From positions 47,738,973 through 47,802,972 of the forward strand of contig JACMZG010001914.1 of the NCBI GenBank assembly GCA_018340805.1: a stretch of DNA of 64,000 nucleotides, read 5' to 3'. The stretch is from Microvelia longipes (Eukaryota; Arthropoda; Insecta; Hemiptera; Veliidae). The notes beneath the pieces were generated by a model that saw nothing but the letters and a program-made list of their open reading frames with translations, searched no databases and was not told the DNA's origin. The translations under genes and the position numbers were made by a program. Of the stretch, positions 21,771 to 33,890 are shown piece after piece. Each line of letters begins with the position of its first letter. Position 1 is the stretch's first letter.

Positions 21771-23379
21771 TTTACCAAATATTTCCATATCGAAAAATTT
21801 GACAAAAACAAATCTGAAACAAGGACTTACTATAGGAGTTACATAATAGGACTTACGAAGAGCTACATTTGAGATTGTTTATATCTTTATTGTCTTCCCA
21901 TTATCACATTTTACCCAAAATGACACAATCCTACATGCGCGAGTGTTTTAAACGACAACAACATTGAGAATTTAATAGATAAAGATAATTACACCCTTTC
22001 TCCTTGTTAAATGAAATTATTTTCATCTATATCTATCTATGTTCATAGTTATTCATTATAAACGAAGTTGATATAAAATAACCAGTTTTAGTCCTTTTAC
22101 CTATCGTCACGTCAGTACGTACTGATGTTAGTAGATCTATAAATATGAAATATGATAGTCAAGATGTATATCATAGTTAGGAGATCTATAAATATGAAAT
22201 AGTCAAGATGTATATCATACTACAAGATAAAACGTCCTATTAACGAGAAAGGATCAAACATATAAAAGTTTTTCACTGAGGCATTATCTCCTCGCTAAGG
22301 TTGTAGAAATGGTTGTTGGCGGCATTGTTTTCCCCAAGGATAAGTTTTCTTTCTTATGTGTTTTTAACTAACGAGAGAAAATTTATCAACGTTAATGTCT
22401 TTAACCTTTTTCTTCTTTTGGGGAATTTTCATAAAAAATTACATCCAAGAGGTTGTTCGGATGACGGAGGTGGATAGGAAAACTACTGTATTCTAGCAAA
22501 AATATATGTTTTATTAGTTTTAAGTCTTTATAAGAATATTAATCTTATTCTAGATTAATTGCAATTTAACCTAGCCCCAGTAATCTAAGTGTACTTAATT
22601 TTTTTTGTTTACCTAATTATTTTATTTTTTTTTTATTATTATCTTTTATTAAGGAATTAAACAATAGTTTGTGTTATATTTATGTTAAATTACTAGTATA
22701 CGTATTATTCTTTTATAACCATAATTTTTGTGGGTAATTGCCTGTAAATAAATAAATAAATAAATAAATAAATTAGTAATATATTTCAACATTATATCAT
22801 ACGATTTCTTGATTTAATTTTATTGCGGTAAAACGTTACTTGTCAAATATAATAGTAGATTATGTAAGTAGACTGAAACCTAATTTAACTTATTTTGCTG
22901 CGAACATTTTTGATAAGCAATCAAAATTTTATAATTGATGAACTAAGGGAGTCATTAATTAATTTCCAAAGCAATTTACTGTCATGTTTCATATACATCT
23001 TTTGTTGGGCTCTGCCAATAAAATTTAATATTATACTTAATTTACTTAAGGTAAAGTAAATTAAGGCGTTAAAATAAAATTTAACAACCGGTAGACGTAA
23101 AGTAAATGTTTATTACCTTAGCAATAAAATCGTTCTTTACTGACATTTTGGAGGCTGTAAGGTAGCTACTTTACAGCTGCCCTCATAAAACCCAACTTTC
23201 CATATAAATTTAAGCGTCGCACTAATAAATATATATTTCCGCTAATAACTAAAAAACTAAAAGTTGAACAGTTCTGTGTATTTTACGCAATCTGAAGATA
23301 AGTCTTTACATCAAATAACAGTAAGAAGGTTAAAATATATAAGCCTTTGAAAATTAAAAGTCTTTATTGTGACATGGCG
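21771..23379. other. Intergenic DNA with short tandem duplications
   Basis: A tandem duplication built on AGATCTATAAATATGAAAT and AGTCAAGATGTATATCAT lies at 22131-22219. An (AAAT)n run is at about 22745-22773. No gene was seen. Confidence 0.55.
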
Positions 23380-23615
23380 ACCAACAACAACATCAATATC
23401 AACAACAACATCAATATCAACATCATTAATAACAACATCAATAACAACATCAATATTAATATCAACAACAACATCAATATTAACATCTACAATAACATCA
23501 ATATCAACATCAACATCAATAACAACATATATATTAACATCAACAACAACATTAATAACAACATAAATATTAACATCAACAACAACATCATTATCATCAA
23601 TATCAATATCATAAT
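23380..23615. repeat. AAC/ATC trinucleotide-rich microsatellite
   Basis: An irregular mix of AACAAC, ATCAAT and ATCAAC. It reads open on + as an Asn/Ile-only string, which is a repeat artefact. Confidence 0.92.
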
Positions 23616-23629
23616 CAAATTTAATAGAT

Positions 23630-24529
23630 CGGTTTACAAATGGATCAATGTAGTTTAGTTGAAAGTATGCACAAATGTACCTACTTTGTGCCTACTTTCA
23701 ACTAAAAAATTCGGTCTAATAAATACTGTCTTCTAGGCAGCATAATTAAAACTTATTTAAACGTGACCCTGACACCCATACTTACACACGGATAGACAGC
23801 ATGATGAATATCACTTAGTTATAAAAGTGCCTGAAACTTGTTGTTGTTTACTTCAGAGTTTATTAGAGCCTTAAACTAAATATTGCAGGCTTGGATTGCG
23901 TTGTAAAATTATATTTCGTTAGAAGTGTCTGAAACGGATAATTATGAAAAAATCGTGCCGACTTTGAAAGATTTCGGATTTTCAGGGTAATCACAATACT
24001 TGTCCCTTATAAGCCTACGGTGGTTGATTTAGAAAAAGAAAAAATGAAAATCCTTACGTATTAAGTAATGAATCTGATATAACTTAATAGGGAAAGCATT
24101 AAGTACTCTGGAGTAATTGCATACAAAGAAATACAAAATGGCACGACATAAAGAAAACTAAGGTCGCTGTTTAACCCTTTCTTGCGGACTCGCCCCTCCA
24201 AAGTCTTTTTGATATATTAAAGTCGTTAGGGTTGCATTAACTAACACATACGCATTTACTAGCACATACGCATTAACATATTTTACATTTTATGTTACCA
24301 TGAAGCAACTGAGTAAAAAACAGACAGAGTTTCAAACATAATTTTACAAAATGTTATCTTGAATATATGGCTATACATGTTGTTATAATTTGGCTAAAGA
24401 AAGTGAAGTTTAGAGTAAGTTTTTCGTTTTACATCAAACAGGAATAAATGTATGTACATCGATTGATATGTGTATTGTATATGCAATCACACACATATAA
24501 ACTGTTTGCTATTATTATTACTAATTTAC
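23630..24529. other. Intergenic DNA, no gene seen
   Basis: A 21-bp near-palindrome of GTTGAAAGTATGCACAAA and its complement lies at 23657-23702 (TAGTTGAAAGTA ... TACTTTCAACTA). Nothing else was recognised. Confidence 0.5.
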
Positions 24530-24537
24530 ATGTATAC

Positions 24538-24697
24538 CAGGCCCGTATCTGGAGATGGGCTAGAGAGAGGGGTCTCAACCTCGTCCCCTAAAAAAAGTTC
24601 ACCCTGTCTGAGGAAGTAGTTTTCAGTGGAAGTCTCTTAAAGGAAAGTAAAAAATTCCCCCCTCTGGTAAAAAAAGTTTTGATTGGCTACGGGTCTG
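24538..24697. mobile_element. Short hAT-type MITE (160 bp)
   Basis: Tips are CAGGCCCGTATCTGG at the left and, inverted, CAGACCCGTAGCCAA at the right, of the CAGGCCCGTAGCCA kind seen in many animal hAT elements. The flanking 8-bp duplication is ATGTATAC (24530-24537) against ATGTATGC (24698-24705), 7 of 8 matching. There is no coding capacity. Confidence 0.78.
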
Positions 24698-24705
24698 ATG
24701 TATGC

Positions 24706-25138
24706 TTATATTAGTAATATGAGAATCAACTCCATGTTCGGTCATTTATTTGGCAATTGTTTCTCTTGAAACATTTTCGCCAATATTTTGCTTTAACCAG
24801 GACAGAGCGCAGACATAGATGAACGTTTGTTCTTCAATCCTGCATCTGCGTCACTCATACAACAAAAAAATATTTTATTCTTCTAGAAAAAATATATGTT
24901 TTGATTTTGCATTCTACTGTAACTCTAATATGGCTCTATCTATAACTCTGCTACAACTCACGCAATGCTCAATTGAGTTTTCGCACACTCACACACTATT
25001 GATCTCTGTATAAATACCAATGTAATTACCAGATTCGTTCTGAAACACAGTTTTTTCCTTCTCAAAAATGTTAAGTACATTCTTTAAATACTAATAAACT
25101 AGTGAAAAACATTTAAAAACTTAATGCACTCTAAAACC
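24706..25138. other. Intergenic DNA, no gene seen
   Basis: Nothing recognisable apart from a short CACACTCACACAC run near 24985. Confidence 0.5.
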
Positions 25139-25879
25139 AACCTGACTCTAGGGCTAGCCTCTTGAGTGAGGCTATATGGTGAGGGCTAGAATAAGGCTAT
25201 AAAGTGAGGCTCTAGAGTAAAGATATGTAGTAAGATTCTCAAGCGAGGCTCTAGAGTGAGGCTCTAGGGTGAGGCTATATAGTGTGGCTCTAGAGTGAAG
25301 CTATGTAGTGAGGCTCTAGTGTGAGGCTTTAGAGTGAGGCTCTAGTGTGAAGCTATGTAGTGAGGCTCTAGGGTGAGGCTCTTGAGTGAGGCTATATGGT
25401 GAGGGCTAGAATAAGGCTATAAAGTGAGGCTCTAGAGTAAAGATATGTAGCAAGATTCTCAAGCGAGGCTCTAGAGTGAGGCTCTAGTGTGAGGCTATAT
25501 AGTGTGGCTCTAGAGTGAAGCTATGTAATGAGGCTCTAGTGTGAGGCTTTAGAGTGAGGCTCTAGTGTGAAGCTATGTAGTGAGGCTCTAGGGTGAGGCT
25601 CTAGTGTGAGGCTATATAGTGTGGCTCGAGAGTGAAGCTATTTAGTGAGTGAGTGAGGCTCTAGGTGAAGCTATGTAGTGAGGCTCTAGTGTGAGGCTTT
25701 AGAGTGATGCTCTAGTGTGAAGCTATGTAGTGAGGCTCTAGTGTGAAGCCATGTAGTGTGGCTCTAGTGTGAGGCTTTAGAGTGAGGCTCTAGTGTGAAG
25801 CTATGTAGTGAGGCTCTAGAGTGAAGCTATATAGTGAGACTCTAGAGTGAAGCTATGTAGTGAGACTCTAGAGTGAGAC
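25139..25879. repeat. Minisatellite of GTGAGGCTCTAGA units with higher-order repeat
   Basis: About 40 copies of a 17-18-bp unit alternate between GTGAGGCTCTAGA and GTGAAGCTATGTA types. A longer block of about 220 bp, starting GAGGCTCTTGAGTGAGGC, appears twice (about 25155 and 25376), so the array also grew by duplicating multi-unit blocks. Confidence 0.93.
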
Positions 25880-27620
25880 TGCACAACAAAAAAAAAAGTT
25901 GTTGACGCTATAAGCAAGTAAGATAACACTTTCAAATCATTCACAAACAAACTTGGAAAACTTATATAAGTTCGGCGAACTCAATGAGTCGTTGCATTCT
26001 CTTCCTGCAAAGATTGACTTGCCCTCATAAAAAACGTATCCCCTACATCCTTAGGAAGTTGGCAAACCGTATCAAAAGTGATCGCTAGATGATCGATCTT
26101 GCGTTGTTCTTATCTGTCCTGTCAGTCCTATTATTATAAAACTATGTAACTAACAACTATTAAAAAAAATGTCATTATTCATTTATGCATTTTCTTGTTG
26201 TTTCAGGTAAAATTTGTTATCAGTTGTCATTGTGACGTCATATTATTGTGAACGTGATAAGGTAAGTTCTTTTTTTAATTTTTTTTTAAATCGACAATAA
26301 GTGGCACGAAGCCTAGGGATGTGACGCATTTCTGTCTCAGAAGTTCCTCATTTCAATAAAGTTGGTTTTCCAAGACTTTATTTAGACCTAACAAAGAAAA
26401 TCTTGGTATTCGACTTAACTCAGGAAAATTTGTTTATCTTGAAACTTCATCTTGGATATAATCTATAACATCATCTAAATATAGCGACGTTAAAAACTGC
26501 TTCGCAATGTTAAATAATGAACTTTAAGATGTCCCAAGTACCACTAATCGTCAACTAATGCAACTACTTAGTGTGAAAAGTGTGTAAAAACTTACACACT
26601 TTGTGTTTCACGTACGTTCAACACAATGTGTTGAACGTACTTAAAAGTGGCTTCGTCAGCTAACTAGAAAAAGAAAAATAATCTTGTTTTGCTTAGTTTA
26701 ACTTTTGCAGCTTGTTTCACCCTATGATATCAATTCTACATTCTATTAATAAATCTAGATTCTAGAGCAGAATAGTTCTGTTTCTATACTTAGAACTCTA
26801 AAAGAGACAATAGGTATCTCTAACAAACTTGGAATTCCAAGGGACAACATTCACTAGGTTCTTTAGAAAATCCATTTCTATAATTGAAATTATAAAACTA
26901 TACCATAATCTAAAAAGATTAATTGCTATAAAAAATATATTTATATTCATTGCAATTCATCTTTTAATTAATCAAATATATTTATAACTTATAAGTTCTA
27001 TATTATTAATTGACATATGTATAAAACTATCATAAATGTTTTCTACTAAGAGGGGTGTATACTACAAGTTATGCATGGATGCATTGCTAGGTTTAGCATA
27101 CTTAATCAAAATGTAGGGATATTGTTGGAAAAACCCTCGGGAGATGTCGACTATGTAAAGGAATGGGAATGGATTTACAACTCAACGTCTATTGTTTTGT
27201 AGTTTATAAACAATACCAGGATATAACTATTGAACTTAATATGGTTGACAGTAGAGATTTTCCTTTTTAATTTAAATTATTTACTCTTTGAATGAATTTT
27301 ATTTGAATCCACATTCACGTTTTTATCTATTATATAAATTTCTTTTAAAACTAAAGTGAAATTAGTAATTTTAGAGCCAAAAATACATCCTAAACTCATT
27401 ATTTCATTACGAGGACTCAAAAATAATTTCTTGGCTTCGCCTAAACTTTTATTTAAATAATCTTATATCTCCTTGAGAGTATTTTTTTTACATTTTAGGA
27501 AGATAAAGTAAGATTTATATTTTCAAAAGTATCACAAAATTAAAATACTGTCGACAAAAGCACAACTTTAAAAAAAATCATTATCAGCTAGTAATTAAAA
27601 CAAATAAGTCTCATCATTCA
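25880..27620. other. Intergenic DNA with two adjacent hairpins
   Basis: Near 26572-26603 AAGTGTGTAA pairs with TTACACACTT, and at 26611-26639 GTACGTTCAACACA pairs with TGTGTTGAACGTAC almost perfectly. Splice-like text (TTTCAGGTAAAATT, AAGGTAAGTT) at 26200-26270 encloses no open frame. Confidence 0.45.
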
Positions 27621-27624
27621 ACTG

Positions 27625-28165
27625 CTTATTGTGAAGTGTCTGCCACCCTGACAGTCCGTGTTCGATCCTGGTCTGGGTTTCATACCTGTGCGATGTCAGG
27701 TACTCCTAAAAGATCTCTAAATCTAAATTAACCTTGTTTAGGCAAAATGTAGGACACTCGTTCGTATTTTTTATAAAAAATATATATTTATGTTCCAAGC
27801 TTATGGTTTGAATGCGGGAAAGCTTTGTCTTGCAGTGGGGCACGTGCTGGTTCTAGTTGAAGCTATAGAAACTTATAGTAAATTTGGGATCTTCTATTAA
27901 ATGGATGCAAAATGGCCTCACGTGCGTGTATATAGTAGATAGTGTTCTACTATATTCTAGAGTATATATTAGTGTATAGTGTTCTACTATATACTAGAGT
28001 ATATATTAGTGTATAGTGTTCTACTATATACTAGAGTATATAGTAGTGTATAGTGTTCTACTAAATACTATACTATTTATATAGTAGATCATTTCTTCTA
28101 TTGAAGAGATTCAGTAAAAAGGGCCCAACTACTTGGTTATTTGCTTAGTTATCAATCACCTTATT
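27625..28165 (+). mobile_element. SINE-2, decayed copy
   Basis: The B-box region GTGTTCGATCCTGG, the body phrase GATGTCAGGTACTCCTAAAAG, GGGCACGTGCTGGTTC, and the 3' phrase AAAAAGGGCCCAACTACTTGG follow the order seen in 15608-16173. A minisatellite (27935-28085) has expanded inside it. Confidence 0.68.
27935..28085. repeat. Minisatellite, about 44-bp unit
   Basis: Three to four copies of a unit containing TAGTGTTCTACTATATACTA and GAGTATATATTAGTG. The unit is partly self-complementary. Confidence 0.88.
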
Positions 28166-29454
28166 CTTATTTCTGGCGCAATCAATTTGAAAGGTTATGC
28201 AACCCTAATACGTTAATATTAATAATTTAATTTGTCCTAATATAAGAATATTTTTAATATATATGACCCTAGCGTACTAAATAATACCTTTGGATGTATA
28301 GGGGAGAGGGCAAACGTTTGCCCTCTGTAGGGGCATAAATCTGTACCGAGACTACTTCCTTTATTATAGAAACCCTAATCCATTTTAGGAACTTTTGTTT
28401 TACCTATATTATCCCCTTGATATTGTCCAAAGTTATATATGACAACGATTCACAAACGTTATAATTTATTTTTCTTATATATTATTTACATTTAAGTTTA
28501 TGCGAAAAAGGTAAAATGTTTATTTTGTTTTGTTTTACTGGTATTTCTGATCCCTATTTAATTTTTGTTGGACACAGTGAATTGTTTGACTTAAAGAAAA
28601 AAGTTAACGATATAAAGGCCTAGAACTAATTGAAAGGGTTGAAATATTACAATAAAAGGGAGATTCTGAACCAAAATTAATGACCTAAAAAGGTCAGGTG
28701 TGAGGTGATAGAAAAGGGGGATTTGTGCAATTTTTATTATCTCACTCGATTTGTATTTTATCTGAGTCTTCTACCTGCATATTTATTGAAAATATTTGCC
28801 TTGCTAGAAATCATGCCCAGTAACAAATAAAAATAAATAAATGCCTCTTTAGATCCTTGGGTCCAAAGAGACTAATACTTAGAGGGTGTACATGGGCAGA
28901 ATAGCACAGTGATTAGGGGTCTGGAAGTGAGACAGCTTCCACTAGGTGTCATAACTGTACTTACTTCTACTATAGTCTCCAAAGAGAGAGACTAGATACT
29001 CTCCCACCCCTCTACAACCCCTATTGTAGAACGCACTCTACAAACGGCGGTCATTTTTAAGTGACGCCACATAAAAACACTTTATTCATCACAGACAATT
29101 AAAAAATATATGCAATAGATAATTTAAAAAACTTTTTTTAAATTTCATTTAATTAAATTTAGACAAAATAGTGGAAATATAATCTAATATTCACTTTGGA
29201 TTGTAATTATTATGAAAAATAATAACAAATAGATTGGTGACGTAAAAAAAATATGTCACCAAAGTACAGTTACGGCACCTAGTTACCCAATGAATGATAA
29301 GAGCTGTTGTATCCTCCCTCTAAATATTACCCCTGCGTGAACCACCTCAAGTGGCAGTGGCAACCGTTATGCTCCAAGTATAGTCTAAAGTAATTGTTAG
29401 CGACAACAATTATATTTGAACAATAATCTTATAGAAACTGAAAGCGTAGCCTGG
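28166..29454. other. Intergenic DNA, no gene seen
   Basis: TAGCACAGTGATTAGGGGTC at about 28903 looks like a tRNA A box, with no B box at the right distance; it may be another SINE remnant. Confidence 0.4.
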
Positions 29455-29537
29455 GATGCGAACCCCAGACCTCCGTGGTGCTAAAGGTCAGTTTAATAAC
29501 TGACGCCTTAACGACCGAGACCACGGAGGCAGCCATC
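29455..29537 (-). mobile_element. tRNA-like sequence, probably SINE head
   Basis: On the minus strand it has an A-box-like TGGTCTCGGTCGTTAAGG, a hairpin GTCAGTT ... AACTGAC where the anticodon arm would be, and CTGGGGTTCGCATCCCAG, a perfect T arm with a B box. The acceptor strands do not pair, and an extra 10-bp inverted pair CCTCCGTGGT/ACCACGGAGG is present. It is therefore judged tRNA-derived, not a working tRNA. Confidence 0.55.
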
Positions 29538-29989
29538 ATGCCCAGTAGCACCAATATAAAATTTAATGCACACCAAGGCAAAACTTACTATGAAGTCAAA
29601 GATGATCGCGCTTGTAACCTCGCCAATTATCTTAAGGCTTAGGAACGCATCTATCTTATCTTATCTTAGGAAATCTTATCTTAGGGACGCATTTATCTTA
29701 GGGCTTAGATTAGATAAATACATCTGTTGGGAAATAAATATACCTATAATTTCTTGGATTTTACCATTAGGTCTTTATAAGGAAAAAAGCGTCATACTGG
29801 GTTTAGAAGCGTCTAAAAAGTGAAGATCTGACACAATATAACTGTGAGACACCTAGGAATGGAGCAAACAAAATGCTATGCTCCTTTTGGGGAAATGGGG
29901 AACTGTTTCATCATTCGAAATTCGTCATAATTAATGGCTCTATCTAATATTATGTCTTTCTCTGTTTTGTTACTTCTATGTCATCAGGG

Positions 29990-30250
29990 TGCAGACAGAG
30001 CCTGAACAGGTTAGATACTTCTGGATTTTGCATAATATAAACAAAAGAGCACCGCTCGTCTCTAGTTAATACTTTACCTTGAGTTATTCGGAATTTTAAG
30101 CGTTGAGGTGATGGGAGTTAGACGTAGCAAAAAAGACATTATGGGACATGGCATTATGTCAAGCCTTCATTTCTTTATTCTTAGGTTTCTTTTGTCCAGG
30201 AGAACTGTTTCAACTATTCATATTTTAAAACTCGGTAATATCAAATAATA
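29990..30250 (+). mobile_element. Family F MITE-like fragment
   Basis: It shares GAGCACCGCTCGTCTCTaG, GTTAGACGTAgC, GGGACATGgCATTATGTC and TCAACTATTCATaTTTT with 5061-5530. Confidence 0.65.
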
Positions 30251-30960
30251 TAAGACAAGATGTCTTTATTAAAATGTGAAATCCCTTTTGCTTAGGGGGC
30301 GATAATAATAAATTTTGCTGAGTCAATATGGTTGTAGCTTGTGAAGTTTTAATTTTTGAAACTGTCCTAATAAGATTGTAGCAAGTAGCCCCTATATTGG
30401 TGAGCCCTTTTAACTGAGTAGCTAATGACCTCACACTAGGAATCCTTAATGGCCCTTAAGGTGTTTAATATTCAAGTCCCAACCCTCTGAGGCTGTGTAC
30501 TTTAGATTTACGTCTTATATACCCTAATGAACCTAAAACTACAACTCCTAACCAAAAACCCGAGACCATAACAGACCCTTCTGTTTCCAACAAGGCTTCC
30601 GTACTTAACCCTTTTATTTACTGTAGAGAATCTTTCTATTTGTTACTAACAGTACAAATCTCTTTCGTTCATTATTCTTAAGATTAATTATAGTGACATC
30701 AAATTCTACCTCGTATATACCAAAGCAAAAACTTTTGTTTATAAAAGGCTAAAAGATATTTTAGCTTATAAATTAATATCTTGATTGAAAGCTATTATAG
30801 TTATCAAGATCATTTATTCAAGTCATTAAGTTGTTTTCATTTGTTCTTCCGGCAATTATGAATTCGCTTTCGCTGTGGAAGACATCTTTAAGGACATCAT
30901 TGGTGAAAAAAAAAGTTTTAGAAAACTGAAATGAAAATTAATTTATGCAGAGCAAACTGA
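30251..30960. other. Intergenic DNA, no gene seen
   Basis: No repeat family or coding frame was recognised. Confidence 0.5.
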
Positions 30961-31440
30961 CATCTACTTATAGACCAAGAGCCCAGGGGTGTTTTGTTAA
31001 TAAAAAGTGTAATGGCTGGAACCGGTCTCAATTTTTCGTAAATATCTTCCTGAACAAGGATCTGCAATTCTGCCGACTCGTATCGGAGGGGTGTCCCAGG
31101 CAGAACGTTAATAAAATTTAATAAAGTTTAATAACATTAAACTTTACATGTCAAATTTACCACCGAAGTTAATAAAAAGTGTAATGGCTGGAAACGAGTT
31201 TAATTTTTCGTAAATACCTTCCAGAACAAGGATCTGCAATTCTGCCGACTCGTATCGGATGGGCGTCCCAGGCAGAACCTTTGACCCCTAAAGTGCGTTC
31301 TGCCTGGGACGCCCATCCGATACGAGTCGGCAGAATTGCAGGTCCTTGTTCAGGAAGGTATTTACGAAAAATTGAGACCGGTTCCAGCCATTACACTTTT
31401 TATTAACAAAACACCCCTGGGCTCTTGGTCTATTATTCTG
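30961..31440. repeat. Three-copy repeat: two direct, one inverted, forming a large hairpin
   Basis: A unit of about 115-140 bp marked by AAAAAGTGTAATGGCTGGAA, GATCTGCAATTCTGCCGAC and CCCAGGCAGAAC occurs at 30968-31110 and 31171-31283. It recurs inverted at 31293-31430. Copies 2 and 3 face each other across about 10 bp, so over 100 bp could form one stem. Reading frames across it are repeat artefacts. Confidence 0.85.
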
Positions 31441-31590
31441 TTTCCATCTATGAAGTCGTACACCCCTGAATACGCCTCCCACAGCGGAAGCGAAATGTCG
31501 AATTATTCATCTACATCGACGCGGTCACCACCGGAAGACCTAAACCATCATGACCATAACCGCGGAAGCCTACGCAAAGTATCATTTTAA
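31441..31590 (-). mobile_element. SINE-3 body, truncated
   Basis: The minus strand reads GCGTAGGCTTCCGCGGTTAT, AGGTCTTCCGGTGGTGACCG, CGTCGATGTAGATGAA and AATTCGACATTTCGC, matching 19741-19900. It abuts the inverted repeat cluster, which may be the 3' part of the same element family. Confidence 0.65.
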
Positions 31591-33716
31591 TCATCACATA
31601 TGTGACGGATAAAACTATTTAAACCTATAAATACCATAACTAAAATAGATATAGCATAACTGAAATGGATAATACCATTACTGAAACTGACATAAAACAT
31701 GACATAACTGCGTATGTCATAGTAGTTAAAGATTTTATCTCATGATAATAAATAATACTTTGACACTGGATGGGACTTAATATTTCACGTGTCCCCAAGC
31801 ATATTCATCTCTGCAAACCTAAAATATGAAAGGTATTATTAATTCATGAAATTACTTACAAAACAAATAATTTAAGTGAAAAATGAAAGTCTAAAAATTA
31901 ACGATATTAAATTACTGACATAAATTAATAATTAAAACGATTAGTATAATCTGACCTAGTCAAATCATGACATCTCAGAAACTAAAATGTTATTAAGCCT
32001 CATCAAGTGTTTAACTATTACTTATGAAATGTAATGACCAACACTATGATGATGGTAATACTAATAATAATGATCAATACTAATAATATTACTCATTAAT
32101 GTAATGATGGTAATACATTTTATCTGACAGATGTCATGACTCCTAAAGCTCTTAGTTCTCAAATATCATGACAGAAGTAGATTTGGATTTATCCATCCCC
32201 AATGAGGCCACGTTTTTCTAGGCTTAAAGGTGGCCTTAAATCGAAATATTAATTTCGCTAATTACATGGCAAAATGCCATGTAACATTGAAAAGAAATAA
32301 ACAACAACCATGAAACAGCGGAACGGCCAGAGGGAAGTCCCGGCCCGCGTAAGGGCCAAATGCCTAAGGCCCCTGTTTATCTAAAAGACATTATTAAACT
32401 TTCCTCCTAATGATAAAAATAGTAAATATTTTTATGCTCTAAGAAACAAATTTATTACAATCATAAGTTTAATTATAAGTCAAATTCAAAATATTTAATA
32501 TAATAATATAAATAGATTCAATTTAAATTTTTTAAAGAAATTTGTTTGTAAATAGTTTATAGAACAATAATAAAATACTTTTCGACATTTATTTTAACTT
32601 AAAATTAAATTCTTTTAAATTCATGTTTATGATAAATCTTTAGTTGACCTTTCTATCTCGAATTCTTTAAATTCTAATTTTAGAGATTAAACATAGATAA
32701 ATATGATTGAGATGAAATTGTTTAATTTTATTAAATTCTTCTTTATTGCTCAATTTCATTTAAAATATATTTATTTATGGGATTTTCAAAGAAAAACTGA
32801 CTTAATTTGATTGGGGAATTATTATTGACATTTTATTATTTGAATTAAAATATTTAAAATTTCTTCATCCAGTTAAATTTTCGTCCATTTTGAGCATCCA
32901 GTTAGGTCAATACGTGGAGGGGTGACCGCTGGGAATAACGGATTGTTTTAATATGAGTTCAAAAACATACTCCATTATAAATTAGGCGATATTTATATTC
33001 TAAGGAAGAAAGAAGAAGCCTACTCTCTAGATGATTATTAGCGTAGCGAATCCGATAACCTTTAGAAAAGTTCCGAGGTACTTCGAACCCTTTTTTTGTA
33101 AGAAAAAACTCCAAATATTTCCATTTTTAAATCATTTCCCCTTTTTGATATAAAGCAGTCGTCGAGTAAGTTCCTTTTTACATCTGTTTCATCTTAACTT
33201 AAAGTGAAGCTCGCCCTTCTAAGATAAGAAAGATATCCGAATCCAAAGTAAGTTGATCTAGATCAAGTTACTTTAGCGAGTAATGAGCGATAAGATCATT
33301 TATTATTTATTCTTTTATTACTTCTATTATTTATTCAGCATCTTACGCCTGATGATGTTTTTAACAGACTTGATTTTCCTGCACTTCTGTATTCTTCAAT
33401 AGTTAAAGGAGGAAATGTATTTCCATGATATCGAATTAGTTCCAAATACTTAAGTGCCTATGTCAAATATTCTCTTTGATATTGTAAAGGTCAGAGCATT
33501 AATGCTTGTTCTGATATGCAGTGATTCAAGGTTAATGCATTAATTAATGCTATCCAAGCATAAGTAAACATCAAAGCATAATAACATCCATCAATAATTG
33601 AAGATGGAACGTCTTATAAATTAATATAATTATTCTGGTGATTTTTGAAGAGTGAGAGCTTTTCAAAAGTCAGCTTTAAACAAACGAATTTGAAATTCAG
33701 CAATAATGATACATTT
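31591..33716. other. AT-rich intergenic DNA with one family A fragment
   Basis: Simple ATAACTGAAAT-like wording fills 31620-31730 and TAATACTAATAAT-like wording 32040-32115. A GC-rich spot is at 32311-32375. At 32983-33112 (+) the 3' part of family A survives (TAGCGTAGCGAATCCGATAA, GTTCCGAGGTACTTCGAACC). Confidence 0.5.
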
Positions 33717-33890
33717 CCTTATTTACACCGCAGGTACCGCAGGTATATGACATTATTGTATTAGCACTGAAAATCCGAAACCGAGGTTTCACCGGAATTA
33801 TCCGTTTCAGGTGTTTTTAAGACCTCCTGAGTGGTTTTTACAAAGTTGTCTTTCTGTGTGTGTGTCATCATAGTCGCTCCCACTAAGTAG
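33717..33890 (+). mobile_element. Family A, head fragment
   Basis: ACCGCAGGTATATGACATTA, GAAAATCCGAAACCGAGGTT, CCGGAATTATCCGTTTCAGG, GACCTCCTGAGTGG and a TG-rich run then CATAGTCGCTCCCAC, all in the family A order. Confidence 0.75.

Noticed and set aside
23347..23658. 103-residue Asn/Ile-rich protein
   Set aside because: Pure trinucleotide microsatellite; the second open frame over the same DNA shows the openness is due to repetition.
26200..26275. Possible small exon between TTTCAG and AAGGTAAGTT
   Set aside because: No open frame of protein-like content between the sites.
31336..31590. 84-residue + strand frame
   Set aside because: It spans the inverted repeat copy and a SINE body; the mirror frame on the minus strand is equally open.
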